Made by a program: the position numbers and the translations under genes
Assembly: GCA_015686845.1 (NCBI GenBank)
Contig: JADPRS010000003.1
Span: 1-64,000, forward strand
DNA from: Lutibacter sp. B2
GTDB lineage: Bacteria > Bacillota > Clostridia > Peptostreptococcales > Thermotaleaceae
DNA: 64,000 nucleotides
Reading direction: 5' to 3'
The notes under the pieces: generated by a model
Seen by the model: only the letters and a program-made list of their open reading frames with translations
Database searches by the model: none
What the model was told of the DNA's origin: nothing
In this document: one piece after another, positions 16,277 to 24,411 of the stretch
Layout: the number at the start of each line of letters is the position of its first letter
Numbering within the stretch: position 1 is the first letter of the stretch

Positions 16277-17809
16277 TCAATCTATCAATTTATTCATTTC
16301 TATGGCAATAGTATGTAGTGTTTCAGAGCTAGCAGCCAACTCTTGGCTAGTTGCTGCATTTTGCTGTATTGATTCTGATATTGTATGAAAGTCGGTTAGA
16401 ATTTTTTTCGTATTCATAATTACATTTTCATTAGAGTTTACAACGTGTTTTGTTTCTTCTAATTGTTTATTCGTTAGTACATGAACTTCTTTTATATCTT
16501 TACCTGATTTTTTTAATTCTTCTATCATGGTTTTAACATTTTGTACTGTACCTAACAAAAGCCTATTTCCATTGATTATTTTATTATTATTATTCGTCAT
16601 AAAATTTTGTACTTCATTTGTTTTTTCCTTAAACTCCGTAGTAATGATTGTTACATCTTCTAATGATTCTCGAGTATGATCAGCAAGTTTTCTGATTTCA
16701 TTTGCCACTACGGCAAAGCCTTTGCCATATTCTCCAGCTCTTGCAGCTTCAATGGATGCATTTAAAGCTAATAAATTGGTTTCAGTAGATATGTTTTCGA
16801 TGATAGACAAAATGCCATCCATCTTTTGTACCTTTTCTTCTAAATTTTTAGTAGCAATCAAAGTAGCGTTTATGCTTTCTTTAATATTGTCTACTATAGC
16901 TAATGTATCACTTAAAGATTTTTCATTCTCATTGGATATGTGGATTAAATTAGAATAGATCTTTTCTGTATCCTTTATTTTATAGGAGATCGTTTCATTG
17001 GTTTCAAGAAGCCCACTCAGGTTTTGCGTGTTTTTATCTGTCTTTTCTCTCACTTCATTTGCAGAACTGACAACAGTATGACTTGTATAAGATAGAGATT
17101 GCATAGAACTGCTTCCTTCTTCGGCAATAGAGGTCAAGGCCTCACCAGACGTTAATAATATTTCTGCAAATTCTGAGATTTTTTTGAAGACTTCAAAAAG
17201 TTTTTCGTTGTTTCTTTCTAGTTCTATTTCTCTATTTCCAGTTGCTGATAATATTTTTGCTGCAAAATAAGTAAATACAAAAATACCGACTGAAATAAGA
17301 CTTATATCTACGATTCTAACAATTAACTCCTGTACAAGAACTTCCTTTTGTGGTAGTGAAATTGGATTCATGGTAAAGAGTACTATTTGACATAAAAGGC
17401 TCACTATAATAGAGAGAGAGACCATTTTTATATCTAAAAATAAAGCGGATAGTATAATGAAATAAAAAACACAAATCCAAAGATCTTTTGATGGGACCAT
17501 AAAAGTTAGATACATATAATTTATATATAATACAAAAAACAACAATATCTTTAGGTATTTATAGTTTTCTTGATTTATACCATCTTTCACGATAGTTATT
17601 TTATACATTCCTTTAAAAATTAATATTTCTATTAGAACAAGAGTGGCAAAAATACCAAGAAATTTCCACTGCATTCCTTCAAATAGGCCTATATACTTTA
17701 GAACAGGAAACAATAAAGCTGCGAGTAGTGCACTTATAGAATATATAATTAAAACTAGTTTCAAAGACTCTTTTTGGTGCTTTAAAATGCTACTTGGTAA
17801 TGCCTTCAT
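16277..17809 (-). CDS. Methyl-accepting chemotaxis protein with a six-TM N-terminal domain
   Basis: 510-aa chemoreceptor. The first about 190 residues form six hydrophobic segments (about 17-38, 47-65, 86-104, 110-125, 129-146, 160-186) with almost no extracytoplasmic loop, so it has no classical ligand-binding domain. No HAMP domain is evident. The cytoplasmic half is coiled coil with the conserved hairpin tip ([20 protein letters not shown] followed by [17 protein letters not shown]), which contacts CheA and CheW. The signal is probably sensed within the membrane or from the cytoplasm. Start ATG follows AGGAGG by eight bases. Confidence 0.88.
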   Translation of the reverse strand: MKALPSSILKHQKESLKLVLIIYSISALLAALLFPVLKYIGLFEGMQWKFLGIFATLVLIEILIFKGMYKITIVKDGINQENYKYLKILLFFVLYINYMYLTFMVPSKDLWICVFYFIILSALFLDIKMVSLSIIVSLLCQIVLFTMNPISLPQKEVLVQELIVRIVDISLISVGIFVFTYFAAKILSATGNREIELERNNEKLFEVFKKISEFAEILLTSGEALTSIAEEGSSSMQSLSYTSHTVVSSANEVREKTDKNTQNLSGLLETNETISYKIKDTEKIYSNLIHISNENEKSLSDTLAIVDNIKESINATLIATKNLEEKVQKMDGILSIIENISTETNLLALNASIEAARAGEYGKGFAVVANEIRKLADHTRESLEDVTIITTEFKEKTNEVQNFMTNNNNKIINGNRLLLGTVQNVKTMIEELKKSGKDIKEVHVLTNKQLEETKHVVNSNENVIMNTKKILTDFHTISESIQQNAATSQELAASSETLHTIAIEMNKLID

Positions 17810-17878
17810 GCCAAAAACCTCCTACCTAAAATTTTTTAAAAATATATCTTCTTCTGAATGTAAGCAATATTGATTATA

Positions 17879-18886
17879 TTACCATTTATAAAGTAGAGCT
17901 GACATACTATACCCACCTGCAACAGAACAAAATACAATTAAATCATCTTTATGGAATGGCTGATTTGCTACCCTTTCAGCTAATGCCATGACAGGACTTG
18001 CACTACCATTGTAACCATATTTATCTCCAACGAATGTAGCTTTCTCCATGTTTGTCCCAAATTTATTTAATGTTTTTTCTATATCTGATTTTGAAAACTG
18101 TGACATACAATAGTGAGATATATCTTTAGCTGTATAATTATGTTCTTCCAAAAGTTTGGTGATCAATGTATACCATCTATCTGATAAAAAACTAAAATCG
18201 AAAGGATTCCATTCCATCTTTCTTTCATAGGAGCCTACATGCTCCTTATTAATATTAGATAACCCACAAGCTGGAAATCTTATGGTTTCATTATAGGAAT
18301 CATCTGTAAACATATTAGACCCTAAAAATCCCCTTGGCTGATCTTCTTCTTTAACTTCTAAAATAATGGCAGCAGCTCCATCTGCTAAAGCAGAATATAC
18401 AACTAAATTATCTTCTCTAGCAAATGGACTAATCAATAATGAACCAGTAACTAGTATTCTTTTATATTTTTTACTATCTGTTTTTAAATATCTACTTGCC
18501 ACGTCTATCCCAATCAACATACCAATACAATCACTATTTATATCAAAAACCCCTGTAACATTAGTAGCCTGCAATTCATTCTTTATAAGTAGTGCGCAGG
18601 ACGGCGTTAAAAATTCGGGTGTATTTGTTGCGGAGATAATCATATCAATATCATCTGGGGTAAGGCCTGCATTATTTAAAGCATCATCTGCAGCACTTGC
18701 TTCCATGAATATATTTGTTTCATGTTCTTCAGCTAGTGTTCTTGTATTTCTTCCAACTTTCGAGAGTAAAGCTTTTACATGTTCATCTTCACCATATTTT
18801 TTAAAATGGTTAATATAATACTCATTATCCACTACTTTTTTAGGATGATAAGTCCCTACACCAGCAATATGTACATTTTTAAACAT
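17879..18886 (-). CDS. 3-oxoacyl-ACP synthase III (FabH)-like protein with altered catalytic His
   Basis: 335-aa thiolase-superfamily condensing enzyme. N-terminal HIAGVGTYHPKKVVDN and the nucleophile in INSDCIG (Cys120) match FabH-type synthases, as does the Asn in GYNGSAS (Asn293). The segment where FabH carries catalytic His (HQANxRI) appears here as SQFSKSDI, with Ser262 in place of His, so decarboxylative condensation may be altered. It is not near other fab genes. Likely a specialised acyl transferase or condensing enzyme. ATG at 18886 has AGAGGTG six bases upstream; an in-frame TTG at 18907 lies before that site. Confidence 0.8.
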   Translation of the reverse strand: MFKNVHIAGVGTYHPKKVVDNEYYINHFKKYGEDEHVKALLSKVGRNTRTLAEEHETNIFMEASAADDALNNAGLTPDDIDMIISATNTPEFLTPSCALLIKNELQATNVTGVFDINSDCIGMLIGIDVASRYLKTDSKKYKRILVTGSLLISPFAREDNLVVYSALADGAAAIILEVKEEDQPRGFLGSNMFTDDSYNETIRFPACGLSNINKEHVGSYERKMEWNPFDFSFLSDRWYTLITKLLEEHNYTAKDISHYCMSQFSKSDIEKTLNKFGTNMEKATFVGDKYGYNGSASPVMALAERVANQPFHKDDLIVFCSVAGGYSMSALLYKW

Positions 18887-19130
18887 TGTCATCACCTCTA
18901 TGGTCAAATTTAAAAATAATCTATAATTTGGAAAATGACTACCAATATTTAATGTAAATTCATATTTTTACCAAAGTAGTCACAAAGTTAACTATATATC
19001 ATAAAATGGATATATTCAAGTGCGAAAACTGTAAGAATATTTGATTAACTGTTAAATTCCAAACCATACGAGGCTATACTTTATCATTCTTTAAAAATTT
19101 TATCAGCCAATGGAGTTTTTTGCATATTGA

Positions 19131-19661
19131 CTAGCCCATGATTGGCGCAATTTTTAAAAATAATTCTGCAGTTGCTTTTGCATCCCAAGACGCTCTATGA
19201 TAATTTTTTAATGCTATATTATAATAAGCACAAGCGGTATCCAATTTATTGTTCTCACCATGATACAATCCCTCTTTTTTTAGTTGCTTTAATGCTTTTA
19301 GTGTACATATAGACTTGTCTAATAGGGGTAAATCCATCTTTTTCAAATAGTGATTTAAAAAAGGGATATCAAATCCTGTGTTATGACAGACAACAATGCT
19401 ATTTCCAATATACTCCCTAATTTTAGGCAATACTTCTTCCAAAGAAGGTTGATCCTTCGTCATTTCTTTCGTGATCCCATGTGCTTGTAAGGCAAATGAA
19501 TTCATTTCTCCATGAAAGGCAATTAAGGTTCCTCTTCTTTTTGATATTTTGCCATCAATAATTTGTACTGCTCCCACTTCTATAATTTCAGCACCATTTT
19601 TATAGCTTAGTCCAGTTGTTTCTATATCTACCACTGTATAAACTTCATTACTATTATACAT
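19131..19661 (-). CDS. DEDDh 3'-5' exonuclease (DnaQ/PolC-epsilon-like)
   Basis: 176-aa exonuclease domain protein. ExoI motif VVDIETTG supplies Asp/Glu; ExoII is VCHNTGFDIPFL; ExoIII-epsilon is HRASWDAKATAEL with His and Asp, giving the DEDDh set. It consists of the nuclease domain alone, as in stand-alone epsilon-like proofreading or RNase T-type enzymes, so DNA or RNA substrate cannot be decided. Start ATG at 19661 is preceded by AAAGGTGG; the upstream in-frame GTG at 19670 is within that site. Confidence 0.88.
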   Translation of the reverse strand: MYNSNEVYTVVDIETTGLSYKNGAEIIEVGAVQIIDGKISKRRGTLIAFHGEMNSFALQAHGITKEMTKDQPSLEEVLPKIREYIGNSIVVCHNTGFDIPFLNHYLKKMDLPLLDKSICTLKALKQLKKEGLYHGENNKLDTACAYYNIALKNYHRASWDAKATAELFLKIAPIMG

Positions 19662-20028
19662 AATAGCCACCTTTCTTAGATATCAGCATCTTTTACAGAT
19701 GTTTTAAATTTTATAGTATCTTTTAAATGGGAATTTGTAAATAGCTTGAAAGCAAAAGAATAGCTATATACAATAAATAAAAGAGTTTTAAACATCTATA
19801 GCGAGAAATCCAAAACTCAAGATGAAAGACAGATTAAAGGCAAGTGAATCTATAGAAAAACACATCATGAAAGGGTATTTTTTATAGATATTAAATTATT
19901 CCTTAAACATATATTAGAGGAATAGTTGATTCTTTGTTACTACCTCTTAAAATGACATAGATGCTCCCACTACCCCATAAATGATGATACAAACTCCATT
20001 GCAAAATACGACAAAGTTTTCATGTTCT
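19662..20028. other. Intergenic region, one small open stretch
   Basis: About 370 bases between divergent genes. A 21-codon frame at 19822-19887 (MKDRLKASESIEKHIMKGYF) has a protein-like composition but no ribosome binding site. It may be a decayed gene start. Nothing else is recognisable. Confidence 0.3.
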
Positions 20029-20057
20029 TTGACGTATTATATAACTGTATATAAAAT
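20029..20057 (+). promoter_or_regulatory. Promoter of the secreted transglutaminase-like gene
   Basis: TTGACG (20029-20034), 17 bases, TAAAAT (20052-20057). The gene's AGGAGGAG site follows within 20 bases. Confidence 0.7.
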
Positions 20058-20074
20058 ATAGAGGAGGAGAAAAG

Positions 20075-21229
20075 ATGAAAAAGATCTTTACATTTAGTTT
20101 ATTATTCATTTTTATATTAAGCATGCATACGTATGCAGAACCAGAAATAAAAATTATAGGAGACATTAAAAATCAAGAAGTCCTTAGATTTGAAATTCCA
20201 CAAGCACTGGGAGATCCACAACTAACAAAAGAACAAATAACATCTTTACCAAAGGACCCTAAAGTATTACATGAAAATATTCATACTGTCTATGATGTAC
20301 TACAATATATGATATCCTCTGGGTATTGCGCAACAAGTGGTGATACCAAGATCAAAGAAGGAGATTTTTCTTGGAGCTTTAACAGACCAGGAGAAAGAAC
20401 AATAATAGAAAATAAAGGAAACTGTGGTGCGACAGCAAATATGGTAAATTATCTACTTAAAGGAGATTACGAAGAAGTAGGTTTTATTAATTATTCGGAT
20501 CTTAATGGAGGACATATCTATAATTATATTAAGCAAGATAATAAATACTATATTATTGATTTTTTACAATACCCTTTGACGGGCTATGGTAAATTACATA
20601 TGAATATTCGCGAATTAAACAATTTAGAAGAATATCCTGAACTTTGTAAAAAAGATTATACTCATGATGAATTTGGAGGATTAAAGTTGATCGTAGCTTA
20701 TACTGCTCAAGATCAAATACCTATTGCTTATAAAATAGAACAAGAATCCAAAGGATTCATGTATTTTCCTACAGGTTCAAATATAAATGTTTTATATGAT
20801 ACACCAAGTGAAGATACTACAGCAAAATTTATTGATAAACCAGCTAAAGTTCCTTGTTGGAATTTTTACGAAAATACTGCAGACATTAAGATCTACATTG
20901 ATGGAAGATTGTCTAGCCTTAAAGGTCTCAAACTAATAAAGGAATGTATATACATAAGATTGTTAGATGCTGGAAAACTTTTAAAAACAGATGAAGTCTA
21001 TTTTGATGAAGAAAAGAAAGAAATTATTATCATTAAAGAAAATAAAATTGTAGGAATTCCTCTTAAAGGAAAAATCATTCATGTAAATGATAAAGAAAAA
21101 ATTATGCAAGCAGAATCACTTGTTATTGATAACAAAACAGTTAGTCCGCTTGAAGATATTGTAGAAGCACTAGGTTTTACTTTTGATTGGAATAAAACTC
21201 AAAATGTTATTAAAATTAATAAGAAATAG
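20075..21229 (+). CDS. Secreted transglutaminase-like protein with C-terminal copper-amine-oxidase-type domain
   Basis: 384-aa exported protein. A signal peptide (residues 1-21, cut after HTYA) leads into a transglutaminase-like cysteine-protease fold with a visible triad: KGNCGAT (Cys117), GGHIYNY (His147) and YIIDFLQ (Asp162). The last about 50 residues (SLVIDNKTVSPLEDIVEALG then FTFDWNKTQNVIKIN) match the copper amine oxidase N-terminal-like repeat often used by clostridia as a cell-surface stalk. Likely acts on peptides or the wall outside the cell; substrate unknown. Monocistronic, with a strong promoter. Confidence 0.82.
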   Translation: MKKIFTFSLLFIFILSMHTYAEPEIKIIGDIKNQEVLRFEIPQALGDPQLTKEQITSLPKDPKVLHENIHTVYDVLQYMISSGYCATSGDTKIKEGDFSWSFNRPGERTIIENKGNCGATANMVNYLLKGDYEEVGFINYSDLNGGHIYNYIKQDNKYYIIDFLQYPLTGYGKLHMNIRELNNLEEYPELCKKDYTHDEFGGLKLIVAYTAQDQIPIAYKIEQESKGFMYFPTGSNINVLYDTPSEDTTAKFIDKPAKVPCWNFYENTADIKIYIDGRLSSLKGLKLIKECIYIRLLDAGKLLKTDEVYFDEEKKEIIIIKENKIVGIPLKGKIIHVNDKEKIMQAESLVIDNKTVSPLEDIVEALGFTFDWNKTQNVIKINKK

Positions 21230-21509
21230 AATGAAAATCTTAAATACAATGATTAACGTACAACCAAAAATATTCTAATTTAGGAGCTTTATTTCTTTGA
21301 AATTCTCATTTGAGCCTTCCTTGAATCAATGATCGACTTTTTAGGATTCTAACATTTGATACAAAAATCATGTTAAGCATGTATGTATCAAAACTAACAT
21401 TTAGTTACGTACAAGGTTACTAGATCATTAAGAGTTTAACTATTGTTTAGAATTGTAAAATTTTTCATGTTGTTATACTATAAAACCATCTTGTATAAGT
21501 AAAAATTAT
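21230..21509. other. Intergenic region before the SOS-box gene pair
   Basis: No gene is supported. TTTGATAC (21355-21362) and GTATCAAA (21385-21392) form an 8-bp stem. An extended -10 (TGT-TATACT at 21474-21479) is a possible upstream promoter. Confidence 0.4.
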
Positions 21510-21523
21510 CGAACCTTGGTTCG
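21510..21523. promoter_or_regulatory. LexA/SOS box candidate
   Basis: CGAAC-CTTG-GTTCG, the full CGAAC-N4-GTTCG core of the Gram-positive LexA (DinR) box, with 6-bp perfect arms. It overlaps the -35 of the promoter at 21520-21548. A further CGAAC half-site is at 21552-21556, 42 bases or four helical turns from the first. The central four bases do not follow the Bacillus RNRY preference, which lowers certainty. Confidence 0.65.
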
Positions 21524-21548
21524 CAAATACTACCGTAAAAGGTATAAA
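21520..21548 (+). promoter_or_regulatory. Promoter overlapped by the SOS box
   Basis: TTCGCA (21520-21525), 17 bases, TATAAA (21543-21548). The -35 lies partly in the SOS box, so LexA binding would block polymerase. Confidence 0.5.
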
Positions 21549-21610
21549 AAACGAACTTTCAATGTAGGTAAGCAATTGTTAAATGCAATAATATTTTGGA
21601 GGTATTATTT

Positions 21611-22432
21611 ATGGAAAAAAATCAAATTGAGTCAACAAAAAAAGGATTTATTGTTCCGTTATGGGACAAGATAACGAAAATATTATCCTATATTTCGATC
21701 CTAAACTGTATTATTTATTTTTGGAGAAAGAAATATAATATGGATAAAGAACTAAAAACATACGAAGAAGAAAAAGTAAAAAAACATCAATCATTAAGAA
21801 TGTATAAATTTATTGAACTTTGGGTTTTTTGTCATACTTTTTTAGCAATAGGAACATCAGTAGCCGTATATTATATTTTCAGTCAAAATAATAAAATTTT
21901 ACTATGTACCTTAATGATTTATGCTCTGATAAGAATCTTTGAAATAGTAGTTTATCAACTAAGAGTAATTATTTTTGATGGAATAGGAAAAAAAGATTTA
22001 CTAAAAGGTGCAAGAAGATCTATTTTACTACTTGTTCATAATATAATTGAAATTGTTTTCTGGTATGCGACAATTACTATGATTCTAATTTCTTTGAATT
22101 TTGGAGGTATTAAATTGCACGAACTAGGGAACTGGAATGATTACATTAAATCAAGTGCATTATTTATAACTACATACGGAGATACGTATACTTCTGTTGC
22201 TAAGATAACAAATAGTAAATTTTTAGTTGAATTAGTATTTTGGGAAGTACTATGTGGATTTATTATGGTAATAGTATCACTTACACGATTTTTATCACTA
22301 CTTCCAACCCCTGCTTTCATTGATGAAAAAGATAGAGAATTTAATCAAAACAAAAGGAGTAAATTTACTGAATTAGAATGTATTAACGAAGTGGCAGTGA
22401 CAATAGATAATAACAATGAAGAAGATAAATAA
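21611..22432 (+). CDS. Membrane protein with potassium-channel-like pore motif, unrecognised family
   Basis: 273-aa membrane protein. A basic N terminus with one amphipathic/hydrophobic stretch (about 23-38) precedes membrane segments near 67-90, 97-118, 138-161 and 205-231. Between the last two lies SSALFITTYGDTY, which resembles the pore helix and filter (TVGYGD) of two-TM potassium channels but reads TTYGD (187-191). The C terminus is charged and cytoplasmic (ending NNNEEDK). I do not recognise a named family; the M1-P-M2 comparison is mine. Start ATG at 21611 has GGAGG eight bases upstream. It follows an SOS-type box and precedes a second unknown gene by 133 bases. An SOS-induced pore is the working inference. 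Confidence 0.6.
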   Translation: MEKNQIESTKKGFIVPLWDKITKILSYISILNCIIYFWRKKYNMDKELKTYEEEKVKKHQSLRMYKFIELWVFCHTFLAIGTSVAVYYIFSQNNKILLCTLMIYALIRIFEIVVYQLRVIIFDGIGKKDLLKGARRSILLLVHNIIEIVFWYATITMILISLNFGGIKLHELGNWNDYIKSSALFITTYGDTYTSVAKITNSKFLVELVFWEVLCGFIMVIVSLTRFLSLLPTPAFIDEKDREFNQNKRSKFTELECINEVAVTIDNNNEEDK

Positions 22433-22483
22433 ATCACAAAATATATTGGTTTATTTTTTAACTACGTTTAACATGATATTTAT

Positions 22484-22514
22484 CGACAGTTTACGAAAAT
22501 CTTGTAAATCGTCG
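22484..22514 (+). other. Intercistronic hairpin in the unknown gene pair
   Basis: CGAC-AG-TTTAC (22484-22494) pairs with GTAAA-TC-GTCG (22504-22514) through a 2x2 internal loop. No T run follows. It lies between the pore-like gene and its partner and could set relative expression. Confidence 0.45.
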
Positions 22515-22565
22515 AAAGATACCAAAAACGTTATGCATAATTATAGAAATAAGGAGAGATGAAAA

Positions 22566-23405
22566 TTGAAAGAACTATTAGATAAACCATATCCATTAAG
22601 ACAATTTTTAATTGTAGAGCGAGATGAAATAATAGAAGCAAAAAGAAAAGCTGAACGTGAAGCGATTGAAAAACTGTCTGATGAGGATAGTGCACAAAAA
22701 AATAGCATAACCAAAATCATTTCAAGTACATTGGCAAATAGCTTTTCTACATCACTTAGTGGAACGCTAGGTGGAATGCTAGTTGAAGTAATTATGAAAT
22801 CGGTTGAAAAACAAAAAGAACTTTCTCGAAAAATAAATGTTAACTACTTATCATATACAGAAACACAAACACTCAAATTTCCTATAGGTCATCCAAGAGA
22901 GAATGAATTATATGTCGGACATCCTACGTTATCAGGTGTATATTACCCTATTAATGAATTTCACAAGAAAGTTTTTGAGCATAAGTTTGCGGAACTGAAT
23001 TTTTTACTAATGAATTTAGGAGCAAAAAAAGTAGAGGTTGAATATATTTCTGGTTGGGATTTCGAAGCAATGTCTCAAGTAGATGTACCTAGCAAAGGTA
23101 GAGGTAAGCTAGGAGAAAAAACACTAAATTCTAAGAGAACTATTTATAAAGCTAATTATGAAGATAATGATTCTTTAAAACTACCTGATGAATTAGCTTG
23201 GTATCACTTTGAACCTACTTGGCAGAGTGTTGGAGAAGGGAGATTAAATCATAATCTTCATAATTTCAATCTTTTATTAGAATATAATAATGATTTTGGT
23301 ATTAATGCAGATTTATATGCAACCGTTTCAAATATTGGTTTTGGAACAAAAAACAAGTTTAACAAGAAAGAAAGCACAACATGGAAAGTAGTTGGTGAAT
23401 TCTAA
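22566..23405 (+). CDS. Unrecognised protein, partner of the pore-like membrane protein
   Basis: 279 aa, no family recognised. Residues 1-45 are charged and helical (VERDEIIEAKRKAEREAIEK). Residues about 50-80 are small and hydrophobic (STSLSGTLGGMLVEVIMKSV), possibly amphipathic or membrane-inserting. The C-terminal 150 residues look like a mixed fold rich in aromatics: ELAWYHFEPTWQSVGEGRL, then NFNLLLEYNNDFGINADLYA and a closing FGTKNKF...TTWKVVGEF. Start TTG at 22566 with AAGGAGAG upstream; the nearby ATG at 22559 is out of frame. It is co-oriented with the pore-like gene and probably in the same SOS-controlled unit. Function unknown. Confidence 0.6.
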   Translation: MKELLDKPYPLRQFLIVERDEIIEAKRKAEREAIEKLSDEDSAQKNSITKIISSTLANSFSTSLSGTLGGMLVEVIMKSVEKQKELSRKINVNYLSYTETQTLKFPIGHPRENELYVGHPTLSGVYYPINEFHKKVFEHKFAELNFLLMNLGAKKVEVEYISGWDFEAMSQVDVPSKGRGKLGEKTLNSKRTIYKANYEDNDSLKLPDELAWYHFEPTWQSVGEGRLNHNLHNFNLLLEYNNDFGINADLYATVSNIGFGTKNKFNKKESTTWKVVGEF

Positions 23406-23996
23406 TATTTCTATAACTACGCATAAAAATATGTTTAATGCAAGGGCACTGTAGCAAGTTTTTAGGGTCAAGCCATAGCACCACATTCCTTCATCGAATG
23501 CAAAGCACCGCTAAGAAGGCATTAATTTAGGGTACTATTCAGGAACGTTGCAAAAACGGACCGTTAATATAAATTTTTAAGCAGTCCCAATGCAACTAAA
23601 TGTCAATTTAGTCGCATTGAAAGAAATCGATCAAACAATTGAAAATTCAACGATAAAAGGTGGTTTTTATAATCATCTTTTTATGTATACTTTTTTGAAC
23701 ACAACAAATAAAACAATATATTTATAATATGTTGCGTACAAAAAAATGATTTTTTATATAAAGTGAAATGGATACCCTACTATGTGAATAGGGCATAGCC
23801 CATTTAAACAGTTTAAACATACAAAAATTTTATTTATATAGAAGTATTTTTCTTATTTTGAAACAAGTGTTTTATGCTATCTTGAGTTCAGATAAACAAA
23901 ATTGATATAATTAAGTGGTGTGTTTAATCATAATTTAGAGTACGTAAATAAAAAGTTTTCTTTTAGAAGATTTTAATAGGAGTTACATTTAAAGTA
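23406..23996. other. Long gap without a convincing gene
   Basis: About 590 bases. The part at 23440-23560 is clearly richer in G and C than the surroundings and contains two diverged copies of ATGCAA-GCAC. At 23588-23619 a 14-bp stem with one mismatch (arms near CAATGC and ACTAAAT) has a GTCA tetraloop. A 45-codon frame (23590-23727, MQLNVNLVALKEIDQTIENS onward) starts in that stem with no ribosome binding site. The downstream half is plain AT-rich DNA. Confidence 0.4.
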
Positions 23997-24027
23997 TTGA
24001 CTTAGAGCCAACTCTAAATGATATATT
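23997..24027 (+). promoter_or_regulatory. MerR-type promoter and operator
   Basis: TTGACT (23997-24002) and TATATT (24022-24027) are separated by 19 bases, the overlong spacer typical of MerR-activated promoters. The spacer holds the dyad TTAGAG-CCAA-CTCTAA (24002-24017), where a MerR dimer would bind and untwist the DNA. This implies autoregulation of the operon. Confidence 0.85.
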
Positions 24028-24045
24028 GTATTTGAGGAGGGCGAG

Positions 24046-24411
24046 ATGAATATTTCAGAGGCATCAAAAATAGTAGGAATAAGTTCATATACACTTAGAT
24101 ATTATGAGAAAATAGGACTAATAAAAAATATAGTGAGAGATAAATGTGGAAATAGGCAATACGAGAAAAATGATATTGAATGGATTCGGTTTTTGATGAA
24201 ATTAAAGGACATAAGAATGCCAATTACACAGATGAAGTTGTACGCAGAATTAAGATATAAAGGAAATGAAACAATTGGTCAAAGAAGTGAAATGTTAAAA
24301 GTACAAAAGGAACAATTATTAAAAAGAATTAAAGAACTTACTGAAGGGGTAGAATTATTAGATAGAAAATTAGAAATTTACAAAAAGATAGGAGGTAATA
24401 AAAATGAATAA
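24046..24411 (+). CDS. MerR family transcriptional regulator (AdhR/NmlR-like)
   Basis: 121-aa regulator with an N-terminal MerR winged helix (MNISEASKIVGISSYTLRYY, then EKIGLI) and a C-terminal coiled-coil dimer helix (about 75-118). There is no long effector domain, as in AdhR/NmlR-type regulators of aldehyde or electrophile stress. The only cysteine (about residue 32, RDKCGN) lies in the DNA-binding part. The promoter at 23997-24027 carries a MerR dyad, so it likely activates its own operon. Its end overlaps the next gene by 8 bases. Confidence 0.88.
   Translation: MNISEASKIVGISSYTLRYYEKIGLIKNIVRDKCGNRQYEKNDIEWIRFLMKLKDIRMPITQMKLYAELRYKGNETIGQRSEMLKVQKEQLLKRIKELTEGVELLDRKLEIYKKIGGNKNE

Noticed and set aside
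23440-23560. Integron-type attC site or tmRNA fragment
   Set aside because: The GC-richer segment has scattered inverted bits (AACG/CGTT) but neither attC core spacing nor a tRNA-like 3' end, and no integrase gene is in the window.
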